Assembly (NCBI GenBank): GCA_002762705.1
Contig: PCVE01000032.1
Coordinates: forward strand, 5,571 to 12,066
Length of the DNA stretch: 6,496 nt
Reading direction: 5' to 3'
Source of the DNA: Candidatus Woesearchaeota archaeon CG11_big_fil_rev_8_21_14_0_20_43_8
GTDB lineage: Archaea > Nanobdellota > Nanobdellia > Woesearchaeales > CG08-08-20-14
Shown: piece after piece, positions 1 through 6,496 of the stretch
Numbering within the stretch: the stretch's first letter is position 1
Layout: each line of letters opens with the position of its first letter
Notes under the pieces: generated by a model
Seen by the model: only the letters and a program-made list of their open reading frames with translations
Told to the model about the DNA's origin: nothing
Database searches by the model: none
Made by a program: the position numbers and the translations under genes

Positions 1-1783
1 ACACGATCCCGCATTCTGATGGATCGATATCAAATGTGAATTTATATTGATATGATTTTTCGCCAGCAATCGTCTTTGTCAAAGTCGATTTCTCTCCCTC
101 AACATGGAGATATGTTCTTGATGTCCTACTTAAAGCCAATCCACCGCTCAATGATTCATCGCTCATCTCCTGCCTGTCGCATGAAGCCCTCAGAATCCCT
201 TGTGTTAATCCACCACTAATCCATCCACTTAAGAATGAATCGCTTATCTGCTGAGTGTATTCTGCAAGCGCTTCATCATAATCTATGCCTTTGTATCTCT
301 TTCCAAGGAAGCTGCCAAGCAAAAAGAAATCGGTCTGGACCTTGATCTCACTGCATACTTTCTTTGCCGCATCGCTCTTTGCAGTTGCAAGGCAGGTCCT
401 TATCTCTGTCTGCGTCTTCGCTTCTGGACATGAGTTGTCTCCTTTCTTCAGGCAGTTCGCAGTCACTCTCTGCCATTGTCCATCTATCTTTTCGCATTTG
501 AATTGGTCGCTCTTTATGCAATCTCCTTCTGAATTATATCCTTTCCGTTTATAGCATCCAGAAAAGCCATCCGGGCATTTTGTGGCTTCGCAATCGAACA
601 CATTCCACCCAATCCCATGTGCAAGATCCTGCCCGCATTTTGTCTTATCGGTCTGCCAGTCACGAAGATTGTTTGCAGACTGGGCAACTGAGTCATCATC
701 GGTGTCACTAGATTTTTTATTATTCTTTCCATCTCTGAGATTAGTCGGTATAGTACATTTTGATTTAGCATCGTTTTCAGACTTGACAGCACCATCGCAT
801 TGCATGTACATCCCTTTTTCAGAATTATAATAATAGAGATTTCCATTATCACTCAAAAAGAATTTTGGTGGGCCGCCATCAGGGTTAGACCCACTTACAC
901 ATCCACCGACAGAATTTCCACTGGTCGACGTAATTGTATAAGTGCTTTTGCATCCTTTTGCTGGCGGTACAGTCCCGCTTACTTTTGATCCAGTTGCAGG
1001 CATGCCATCACTTTCACTTCCGTATATATCATCCCATTCTTCGTCTGCTTCCTCTGCGCATTTACCATTCACACAATTACCAGATGCGCAGATATAATTA
1101 TCGTTGCCGCAAGCCTCACCATTTTTTTTGATCTCGTCGATCTTTTCTATATCTTTAGGACGTGTATCGCATTTACCTGCATTGCAGAAGCTAGTGACAC
1201 AATCTATGTGGGATGTACATATCTGCCCTTTAATCTGATTGCCTAGTTTGTATGCAACACATGCATTTCCAAAGCCTATACTGCATTCACCGCTTGCACA
1301 TTCAGAGTTATCTCCACATTCGCTCCCTAAGTTTTTTTTGGTGCTTTCTTTGGTCTGTTCATTAGTCTTTGTTTTTTCGTCTGCGCTTTGTGCAGCCTGT
1401 ATTTTTTTCTTATAAGCGTCATTATATAATTTAGCTTTATCTGAAGATAAGCTATATGCTTCTCCATTATTTTTTGCATAATGATCACAATTCTCATCAG
1501 CGCAGTAATTATATGTCTTTGTCGCAGCTTCATAACGCATCATCGTTCCTGTGTATGTGTAGCAGAATGAATCGGATCCACCATTTATTTCGGCACAGAA
1601 AACCTTAGAGAATGCACCATAAGAATTCGTGACTATCGTTTTTGTGACATGGCATACACTATCAATGCAGATATCGTTACAGTCATTATCATTTGTGCAT
1701 CCAAGTGATGATACATTTGTCCAGATGACAAAGGTCATAAATATAATCAAGACAGGAATCAATATCTTTTTCAAGTATTTCAC
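1..1783 (-). CDS. Exported Cys-rich repeat protein, C-terminus beyond window (partial)
   Basis: I do not recognise a named family. The reading frame is open from a GTG at 1783 to the window edge, giving 594 codons with no stop. GTG is chosen because a strong Shine-Dalgarno (AGGAGGTG) sits 9 bases upstream, and the first residues (MKYLKKILIPVLIIF) form a signal peptide or N-terminal anchor with a hydrophobic core at about residues 7-20. The ATG two bases earlier is followed directly by TGA. After the signal come four short cysteine units of the form C-x5/6-C-x3/4-C-x4/7-C: residues 29-44, 156-175, 189-205 and 225-242. The first is separated from the rest by a Cys-containing stretch and a Lys/Gln-rich, probably helical linker (about 105-150). 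Residues 278-480 hold many more cysteines, and 484-545 is less Cys-rich and partly hydrophobic (FFLLGSFLG, FLSGWISGGL). The last visible part looks beta-rich. Expected to be extracytoplasmic, disulfide-bonded and translationally coupled to the upstream Ig-like protein. Function unknown. Confidence 0.85.
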   Translation of the reverse strand, partial: MKYLKKILIPVLIIFMTFVIWTNVSSLGCTNDNDCNDICIDSVCHVTKTIVTNSYGAFSKVFCAEINGGSDSFCYTYTGTMMRYEAATKTYNYCADENCDHYAKNNGEAYSLSSDKAKLYNDAYKKKIQAAQSADEKTKTNEQTKESTKKNLGSECGDNSECASGECSIGFGNACVAYKLGNQIKGQICTSHIDCVTSFCNAGKCDTRPKDIEKIDEIKKNGEACGNDNYICASGNCVNGKCAEEADEEWDDIYGSESDGMPATGSKVSGTVPPAKGCKSTYTITSTSGNSVGGCVSGSNPDGGPPKFFLSDNGNLYYYNSEKGMYMQCDGAVKSENDAKSKCTIPTNLRDGKNNKKSSDTDDDSVAQSANNLRDWQTDKTKCGQDLAHGIGWNVFDCEATKCPDGFSGCYKRKGYNSEGDCIKSDQFKCEKIDGQWQRVTANCLKKGDNSCPEAKTQTEIRTCLATAKSDAAKKVCSEIKVQTDFFLLGSFLGKRYKGIDYDEALAEYTQQISDSFLSGWISGGLTQGILRASCDRQEMSDESLSGGLALSRTSRTYLHVEGEKSTLTKTIAGEKSYQYKFTFDIDPSECGIV

Positions 1784-4700
1784 ATGGATCCACCTCCTGT
1801 CGCTGTATTGTCTTCATCTTCGTTGTTTTCAAGCAAAGCATCGCAATATGGTGTATTGTTCGGAAGCCAATAATCCTCACTGAAGATATTATCTTTGAAC
1901 ATCCTTTCGACCATGCTTATCACTGAACTTGTCATATCATACATTGTCAATAGATAGCAAGCAGTGCATAATCCACACTCCGCGCATCCACCGCATCCTG
2001 CCATGAAACAACCAATCGATGCACCTATTATCCCCAATTGAGCGACGCAATATCCATTTTGGTCTGAATCTCCTATACCGAATGCGCACCCGACAAGACC
2101 GATTATCTGACCGACCAAATCGAATAATTTCGTGAATGGCACTAGTTCCAAGAGCGAAGTATATTGCTGATTTGTCAGCATGCACATATCATAATCATAT
2201 ATCTCATCACATACTTCTTTTGGTGTCCCATATGGCACTCTGTCTTTTAGACATGATATCTTCTTGCAGGCGGCTTCACCTTGTTTCACATAAAAATCAG
2301 ATATCCCTGGTGCGCACAAGAAAGCATAGCTTAAGACTTTGTTTTTTCTGATAGCGCTTGAATCCATGAAACCACCGATCTCTTTTGTCGGATCAAAGAC
2401 CACTTTTCTTTGTTGTTCATAGTTGACTGTCTCTTTCTTTTTTCCATCATCGACTATCTTTGTCTTCTTGCTTGTGCTTGATGAATAGACATTATTCTCA
2501 AAATATTGTGATAATGTCACTTTCTGCTTTGTATTCGGATCAGTTGTCTTTATCCCTTCACCAATAGGATTTTTTATCCATTTGTATGTGTTTGGTGAGA
2601 ATTTCTCAAGAAGTTTCTCCTGAAGTGTGCACGTAGGGATTGTGCAGATCCATTCCATCGCGGTTCTCCAACCAGTCTGTTCTACTTGCGAGAATGCTGT
2701 CAGTGCTTTTCCAGAAGCAGTTGAAGCTGCGCTGCTCACACATGCTAATATGCCTAGACACGCAAGTACATCAGTGACAGATCCCCATAAGGCGATGACT
2801 GCGTTGATGAGAGTCATGAGTCCGCAGATATTGCTCCACACAGCCATCACCTGACCAAGTGTGCGCATATCATCAAACGTGCTGCCATCTTTGACATTTT
2901 CCATAAGCTCATCGATCTCTTTCTGCACGCTGTCATCGATGAAACCCATCGGAAGATTATACAGTCCGATCTCGAATGTTGCATTGATCCTCTGTGGTTT
3001 TGACAGGCTTGAACCGACTTGTGTGATAATCGTATATTCACAATTGAGTGTCAGATTCTCAAGCATCTTTGTGTCATCGATCTTTGAATCGAACGGGTTG
3101 AACTCAAAGCGTTGCCACCTCATGTCTCCTGTATCTGTCTCTGCTTCCACATCACGATAATCCCTAAACGCCGATTGGTTCTGCTCATCATCACAGCCAT
3201 ATAATTCGATGGCACGCACTTTCATATCAGAGCTGGCATCTTCACCAGGGACAAGTTTTATCTTGAGATACGCGGACTGCGACACTGCCTGTGCGATCTT
3301 TCTGTCAAGCTTCTCAGGCATCATCTCATCAAGAACAATTGTAGACCAATATTCGCGGTCTTTTGCTTTCTTGAATATTTTGACGCTGATATCCTGGTCG
3401 ATGTGGTTTCCTGCACTGTCATAGACTGTTATTTCCACTTTACCGCCTAGATTATATTCGACAGGACCGATATCGCTCCAATAGCAGTCCCAGATGCCAG
3501 TCTCCAGATCATCTGAATCCAATCTCTCTTCGCAGGTTCCTACATATGATCTGTTCTCATCAATGATGTCAGAAGCGTTTAGATATACAATCGGGGTCGA
3601 TGCCATCTCCTCGATGACAGCTAGCACAAGCAATTTATCTCCATCCCGGAAGAAAGAATCCGCTTTGCAGGCTGATGTGTTTTTTGGGCTCCATGTGCAG
3701 GCTAAGTTCTCTTCGTTCGCGAAAGTCGCATTCAATAATTTCGGTTTGTTCTTATCTACAATAAAGCTCTGCTCAAGGGTGCCGGTGATGAGATTTCCGG
3801 CCATGTCTTTTGATGAAGAGCTGATCGTCGCCTTCACTTTCTTTCCATCTGTCCCTGTGACGCCAGTGAAATTCCAGTAGCAGCCAGAACCAAGGAAACA
3901 TTCATCCGGCGAACCACTCGCAGCGCCGCTGATCGATATATCTCCAACATCGATGCCGCTTTCAGTCTCATCGATCTGCGCCCATATCTGATTTTCTTCT
4001 GCTCCAAGATAATAATTACCATCATCATCAGTATATAATGAGCCGATCTGCGTCACCGAAGGTGCTGTGCTGTCGACTTTGAGATAATTTGCCAGATCGA
4101 CTGAATGATTCCCTTTGTTCGCTTTATCATCCTCAGCATAGAACGTGATAGGCAATGTCGTTGTCGAGTCATCAGAGACTGACGGCACATATACCTGCAG
4201 ATTGCTCCATGTGCAGCTGTTCACTCCAGAACTGAAACTACAACTGGATGGTTTTTTCTTTGATGTTCCGCCGACCTTCGATGTGTCTATCCAGATCTTG
4301 CTATCGGGAATGACTTTCTTTGAGTCATCAGCTATGTCCATCTCAAGATCAAATACCACATTCATGCCGGCTCCGACATATTGAAGCGCTCCACCATTTT
4401 TCGAGATATATAATGAAGTTTCATCAAATAGAGGGGCTCCTGTGTCATACTGATAATTGGTGCATGTCTGCGCGGATTTCTGATCGAAATAATCGTCTGC
4501 TTCTAGGCATATCTTCAGGTCGCCTGCTGTCGAGAACAATGACGAAGAGAGAACCTCTGAGCCAGACATGCTGCATTTGCCATTGCCCGCGATTGTCTTG
4601 ATTGCGACAGTATCTATATACATAGTCAGCATCTTTATCCCTGAGCACATAGAAGAACTGGCTCCTGCCTGTGCGATATCTACGACTGAATAAGCAAGAG

Positions 4701-5160
4701 TCGCCTGTTTTGTGGTCGCGTCTTCAGTCACACTGAATGTGCTAATCATGGGCGCAGTCTCATCTGCATAATAGACACCTGTCCCTGATGCAACAGTCGC
4801 CCCTAAATCATCCTTTGCTACAACCAATACATTTTTTGCACCGCTGCCTGAAAAAGATCTCTGCGATGAATCAGTATATATGCATTGGCTGGATGTCGAA
4901 TCGATAGCAGTGCAGCTGTTGAACGGCGTTGTGCCTAGCAGAACTTGTGTCGCTGAGATCGATGAGTCACCTGTGATCTTGACCTTCGCTGTGACAGATA
5001 GTGTATCAAGCCCCCTCACTATGCTATCGATCCCATCGACTCCTGTCGCAGATACTTGAGTGACAGAACTAGCTCCCATCACATCAGCAGAACAGATCGG
5101 CCACATGATTATCAATGTCATTAGAAATGTGGCGATACTCTCTATCTTTGACAATCCCAT
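1780..5160 (-). CDS. Large exported Ig-like protein with Cys-rich membrane C-terminus
   Basis: Complete, 1126 residues, ATG start with GAGG 10 bases upstream and TGA stop, followed in frame by a second TGA. Residues 1-25 are a signal peptide (core about 10-22, likely cleavage near CSA-D). Residues about 30-600 are Ig-like beta modules divided by linkers such as DETAPMI (133-139), DTGAPLF (239-245), DSTAPSV (363-369) and DKNKPKL (469-475). Cysteines here occur in neighbouring pairs (83/93, 307/316, 421/427, 488/498, 543/559), several as C-[TY]-W-[SN]. Residues 600-755 form another domain ending in LYNLPMGFIDDSVQKEIDEL. Then come a hydrophobic hairpin (about 769-815), a polar Lys/Ser-rich stretch (850-940), a Cys domain (CAPG at 949-952; Cys 965, 970, 984, 993), and a second hydrophobic hairpin (about 1003-1075) with cysteines at every third position (1056-1068). 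It probably sits in the membrane with its stalk outside. The C-terminal half resembles, from memory only, uncharacterised DPANN surface proteins; function unknown. Confidence 0.93.
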   Translation of the reverse strand: MGLSKIESIATFLMTLIIMWPICSADVMGASSVTQVSATGVDGIDSIVRGLDTLSVTAKVKITGDSSISATQVLLGTTPFNSCTAIDSTSSQCIYTDSSQRSFSGSGAKNVLVVAKDDLGATVASGTGVYYADETAPMISTFSVTEDATTKQATLAYSVVDIAQAGASSSMCSGIKMLTMYIDTVAIKTIAGNGKCSMSGSEVLSSSLFSTAGDLKICLEADDYFDQKSAQTCTNYQYDTGAPLFDETSLYISKNGGALQYVGAGMNVVFDLEMDIADDSKKVIPDSKIWIDTSKVGGTSKKKPSSCSFSSGVNSCTWSNLQVYVPSVSDDSTTTLPITFYAEDDKANKGNHSVDLANYLKVDSTAPSVTQIGSLYTDDDGNYYLGAEENQIWAQIDETESGIDVGDISISGAASGSPDECFLGSGCYWNFTGVTGTDGKKVKATISSSSKDMAGNLITGTLEQSFIVDKNKPKLLNATFANEENLACTWSPKNTSACKADSFFRDGDKLLVLAVIEEMASTPIVYLNASDIIDENRSYVGTCEERLDSDDLETGIWDCYWSDIGPVEYNLGGKVEITVYDSAGNHIDQDISVKIFKKAKDREYWSTIVLDEMMPEKLDRKIAQAVSQSAYLKIKLVPGEDASSDMKVRAIELYGCDDEQNQSAFRDYRDVEAETDTGDMRWQRFEFNPFDSKIDDTKMLENLTLNCEYTIITQVGSSLSKPQRINATFEIGLYNLPMGFIDDSVQKEIDELMENVKDGSTFDDMRTLGQVMAVWSNICGLMTLINAVIALWGSVTDVLACLGILACVSSAASTASGKALTAFSQVEQTGWRTAMEWICTIPTCTLQEKLLEKFSPNTYKWIKNPIGEGIKTTDPNTKQKVTLSQYFENNVYSSSTSKKTKIVDDGKKKETVNYEQQRKVVFDPTKEIGGFMDSSAIRKNKVLSYAFLCAPGISDFYVKQGEAACKKISCLKDRVPYGTPKEVCDEIYDYDMCMLTNQQYTSLLELVPFTKLFDLVGQIIGLVGCAFGIGDSDQNGYCVAQLGIIGASIGCFMAGCGGCAECGLCTACYLLTMYDMTSSVISMVERMFKDNIFSEDYWLPNNTPYCDALLENNEDEDNTATGGGSM
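1791..1798 (-). promoter_or_regulatory. Ribosome binding site (AGGAGGTG) deciding the GTG start at 1783
   Basis: AGGAGGTG is an eight-base complement to the 3' end expected for archaeal 16S rRNA. The AGGAGG core ends 9 bases before the GTG at 1783. It lies inside the last codons of the upstream gene, where it encodes part of the Gly-Gly-Gly tail, so the downstream gene is probably translated by ribosomes arriving from, or re-initiating after, the upstream one. Confidence 0.8.
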
Positions 5161-5170
5161 ACTATTGATG

Positions 5171-5174
5171 CCTC
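5171..5174 (-). promoter_or_regulatory. Ribosome binding site (GAGG) of the Ig-like protein gene
   Basis: GAGG lies 10 bases upstream of the ATG at 5160 in an otherwise AT-rich leader. It supports this ATG, which begins a complete signal peptide, as the start. Confidence 0.6.
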
Positions 5175-5210
5175 TTTTATAATATACTTATTACTCTTAT
5201 AGGATGGCTT

Positions 5211-5226
5211 TATTTAAATGTTTCGC
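5211..5226 (-). promoter_or_regulatory. Archaeal BRE + TATA box promoter for the Ig-like protein gene
   Basis: On the minus strand GCGAAACA (5226-5219) is followed directly by TTTAAATA (5218-5211). This matches a purine-rich TFB recognition element next to an archaeal TATA box. Using the usual spacing of about 26-27 bases from box centre, transcription would start near 5188, leaving a leader of about 28 bases that contains the GAGG ribosome site. A second AT-rich candidate, TTATAAAA (5183-5176), lies only about 20 bases from the ATG, which is too close for a normal TATA-to-start distance. Transcription start is inferred, not shown. Confidence 0.6.
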
Positions 5227-5285
5227 GCTCAACCTTTCGCTCAAACGTTGACGAAATGCATGGGTTTCACTTCGCTCAAGCCCAT
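5221..5285. repeat. Three TTCGCTCAA elements with two hairpins upstream of the promoter
   Basis: On the plus strand TTCGCTCAA occurs at 5236-5244 and 5271-5279, and an expanded form with an extra GC (TTCGCGCTCAA) at 5222-5232. The middle copy forms half of a compact hairpin: TTTCG, bulged C, TCAA, loop ACG, TTGA, CGAAA (5235-5256), which pairs equally on both strands. The third copy fills the loop of a second hairpin, ATGGGTTT (5260-5267) with AAGCCCAT (5278-5285), which has one G-U wobble on the plus strand. The repeats lie directly upstream of, and the first copy overlaps, the BRE of the gene that starts at 5160. That places them well for a regulator site; a dispersed intergenic palindromic repeat is the alternative. 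Confidence 0.5.
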
Positions 5286-5297
5286 TAGTTATATTTT

Positions 5298-5303
5298 AAA
5301 AAA
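5298..5303 (-). terminator. Oligo-T terminator after the permease gene
   Basis: On the minus strand GAGGAGA is followed by a run of six T and then AAAATATAA, about 105 bases after the permease stop codon and before the promoter of the next gene. Archaeal RNA polymerase terminates at short T-runs. The continuing AT-rich stretch (TTTTAAAATATAA) could alternatively act as a distal TATA box. Confidence 0.45.
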
Positions 5304-5347
5304 TCTCCTCATTTGGATATCGTGAGATGCTATCCTATCATACAAGC

Positions 5348-5370
5348 GCACGTTGCGTATAGCAATGTGC
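5348..5370. other. Hairpin downstream of the permease gene
   Basis: GCACGTTGC (5348-5356) can pair with GCAATGTGC (5362-5370) around the loop GTATA. On the plus strand all nine positions pair, with one G-U wobble. In a minus-strand transcript the same position is an A-C mismatch. It sits 38 bases past the permease stop, so it could cap the 3' end of that mRNA, but the pairing favours a plus-strand RNA. Confidence 0.45.
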
Positions 5371-5407
5371 TCTGGCAAAGGAAAGAACACGTATTCAAAA
5401 CCCAGAA

Positions 5408-6496
5408 TCATTCATATCTCAGCGCATCTACAGGCTTCAATTTTGATGCTTTATATGCCGGCAGGACTCCTGAAATCATGCCTATGACAAAAGCGAAACC
5501 AAGCGCGAATAATACAAGTGGTATAGACACTTTTACACTGATAAGTCCAAATCCGGCAAGATCAGCGATCTTTTCGACAGCTTTTGCGAAAAAAAGCCCC
5601 ATGATGACACCAGCAGCACCGCCAAAAAGCCCCATAGAACCAGATTCTATCAAAAACATAGTCAATATCGAACTGTTCGAAGCGCCGATGGCTTTGAAGA
5701 TGCCAATCTCCCGTGTCCTTTCCATGACTGATGTGAACATAGAATTCATGATTCCGACAGCTCCGACCACAAGCGATATCGCTGCGATGCCGACAAGCAC
5801 TGCTTCTACTATCCCAAGTATCGTCTGAAGCTGTGCGAGAAGCTGCTCTGGCGTGAAGATATCGAAAGCATCCTTATCATAATGTCTTTCGAGCACACGC
5901 CTTATCTTTTTTCCCATGGCTTCTTTATCTTCTCCAGATTCAACATTGACGACAATCACGCTTATCTTGTCTGGAACATCGAAAAGATCTCTTGCAGTAT
6001 CGATTGGCATGATCATTGTACTATCTACGCTGGTCCCAGTCTTCTCAAATATTCCGATTACCTTGAATTTTCTTCCGTCTATATCGATGGATGTCCTTGC
6101 GCTGACATCTTTTTCGAACAGATCATATGCTATTGTATAACCCATGATGACCACATTATTGTCTGCAGGTAACATATACCTGCCTTCAGTGAGATCGATC
6201 TTGGCATCGGCAACACCTTTTATAGAAGTGGCCGGATCTTCAGCTGTTATAAGCATATATTTTTCTTCATTGTTATATGTCACTTTGCCTTGATTAAGCA
6301 GGACTGGGTTTGCATATTTCACGCCTTTGATCTTCCTGACTATATCAAGCATCCCGCCGTCAAGACCATTGCCGGCTGTAGGCGGGCCACGCAGGTGCCC
6401 AGGTGTGACACGTATGTTCGAGACGCCAAGGCTTTCAAAATTTTCAGTTATCGCATTCTCAAGTCCTTGGCTTAATGATATCAATGCTATGATGGC
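5408..6496 (-). CDS. MacB/FtsX-type ABC transporter permease (partial, N-terminus beyond window)
   Basis: The frame is open to the window edge and reads A-I-I-A-L-I-S-L-S-Q-G-L there, which is the end of the first membrane helix of MacB-type permeases, so the true start lies outside and about 40 residues are missing from a usual ~400. Counting from the edge (362 residues seen), about 20-210 is the extracytoplasmic MacB core domain. Three helices follow at about 226-252, 276-304 and 324-347. The family hallmark N-S-M-F-T-S-V-M-E-R-T-R-E-I-G-I-F-K-A-I (251 onward, the cytoplasmic coupling segment that meets the ATPase) and the ending PAYKASKLKPVDALRYE are both intact. The family works as a dimer with a LolD/MacB-like ATPase that couples ATP hydrolysis to mechanical movement outside the membrane, for export or lipoprotein/cell-envelope handling. 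The ATPase gene is not in the window and would be expected upstream. Substrate cannot be read from the sequence. A TTG at 6484 is not a credible start. Confidence 0.95.
   Translation of the reverse strand, partial: AIIALISLSQGLENAITENFESLGVSNIRVTPGHLRGPPTAGNGLDGGMLDIVRKIKGVKYANPVLLNQGKVTYNNEEKYMLITAEDPATSIKGVADAKIDLTEGRYMLPADNNVVIMGYTIAYDLFEKDVSARTSIDIDGRKFKVIGIFEKTGTSVDSTMIMPIDTARDLFDVPDKISVIVVNVESGEDKEAMGKKIRRVLERHYDKDAFDIFTPEQLLAQLQTILGIVEAVLVGIAAISLVVGAVGIMNSMFTSVMERTREIGIFKAIGASNSSILTMFLIESGSMGLFGGAAGVIMGLFFAKAVEKIADLAGFGLISVKVSIPLVLFALGFAFVIGMISGVLPAYKASKLKPVDALRYE

Noticed and set aside
514..852. 112-residue minus-strand frame
   Set aside because: It lies in another frame of the open Cys-rich gene that spans 1-1783, and lacks its own ribosome site.
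1694..1711. Possible lipobox (S-S-L-G-C) at residues 25-29 of the Cys-rich protein
   Set aside because: The -3 position is Ser rather than Leu/Val/Ile, and this Cys is better explained as the first cysteine of the repeat unit.
1780..1782. TGA read as an amino acid (alternative code), fusing the two surface proteins
   Set aside because: A second in-frame TGA follows two codons later, both complete gene ends use TGA, and the downstream gene has its own strong ribosome site and signal peptide in another frame.
5241..5285. 14-codon minus-strand mini-ORF starting MGLSEV, similar to the MGLSKI start of the large gene
   Set aside because: It lies upstream of the predicted TATA box, so would not be in the leader, and the similarity covers only a few residues formed by the TTGAGCGAA repeat.
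5313..5828. 171-residue plus-strand reading frame overlapping the permease
   Set aside because: It is antisense to the highly conserved FtsX domain of the permease, has no ribosome site that I can see, and its sequence is low-complexity Ser/Thr/Pro typical of a shadow frame.
6482..6484. TTG as start of the permease
   Set aside because: The frame stays open upstream to the edge and encodes the end of the first membrane helix, which the family needs.
1..6496. tRNA, rRNA, CRISPR array, insertion sequence
   Set aside because: I saw no cloverleaf or rRNA-like sequence, no regularly spaced identical repeats, and no transposase or terminal inverted repeats; nearly all sequence is coding.

Overview
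The window looks like a fragment of an archaeal genome, most likely a DPANN-type lineage (Woesearchaeota/Pacearchaeota-like). The evidence is mixed. Seen: an archaeal-style BRE plus TATA box (TTTAAATA) before the complete gene, Shine-Dalgarno sites that match an archaeal 16S tail (AGGAGGTG), frequent ATA and AGA/AGG codons, and TGA used as an ordinary stop. From memory, not searched: the very large exported Ig-like protein with a Cys-rich membrane end resembles uncharacterised proteins I associate with DPANN genomes. A candidate-phylum bacterium cannot be formally excluded.

Layout: all three genes lie on the minus strand, so the window reads biologically from 6496 down to 1. (1) 6496-5408 is a MacB/FtsX-type ABC transporter permease whose first ~40 residues lie beyond the window edge. 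(2) 5407-5161 is an intergenic region with an oligo-T terminator for the permease, several hairpins, three copies of a TTGAGCGAA element, and a BRE/TATA promoter with a Shine-Dalgarno site for the next gene. (3) 5160-1780 encodes a complete 1126-residue exported protein: signal peptide, about five Ig-like modules with neighbouring cysteine pairs, a conserved-looking linker domain, then a membrane-embedded Cys-rich C-terminal module. (4) 1783-1 is a second exported Cys-rich protein of at least 594 residues that runs off the window. No frame of ordinary length criteria shows it fully because it has a GTG start and no stop in the window, but it is open throughout.

Genes 3 and 4 overlap by 4 bases (GTGA), and the Shine-Dalgarno site of gene 4 is written into the Gly-rich tail of gene 3. 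They are almost certainly co-translated and probably act together at the cell surface. The permease appears to be a separate transcription unit. The most interesting content is this two-gene, disulfide-rich surface module of unknown function; a role in surface attachment or cell-cell contact is only an inference.
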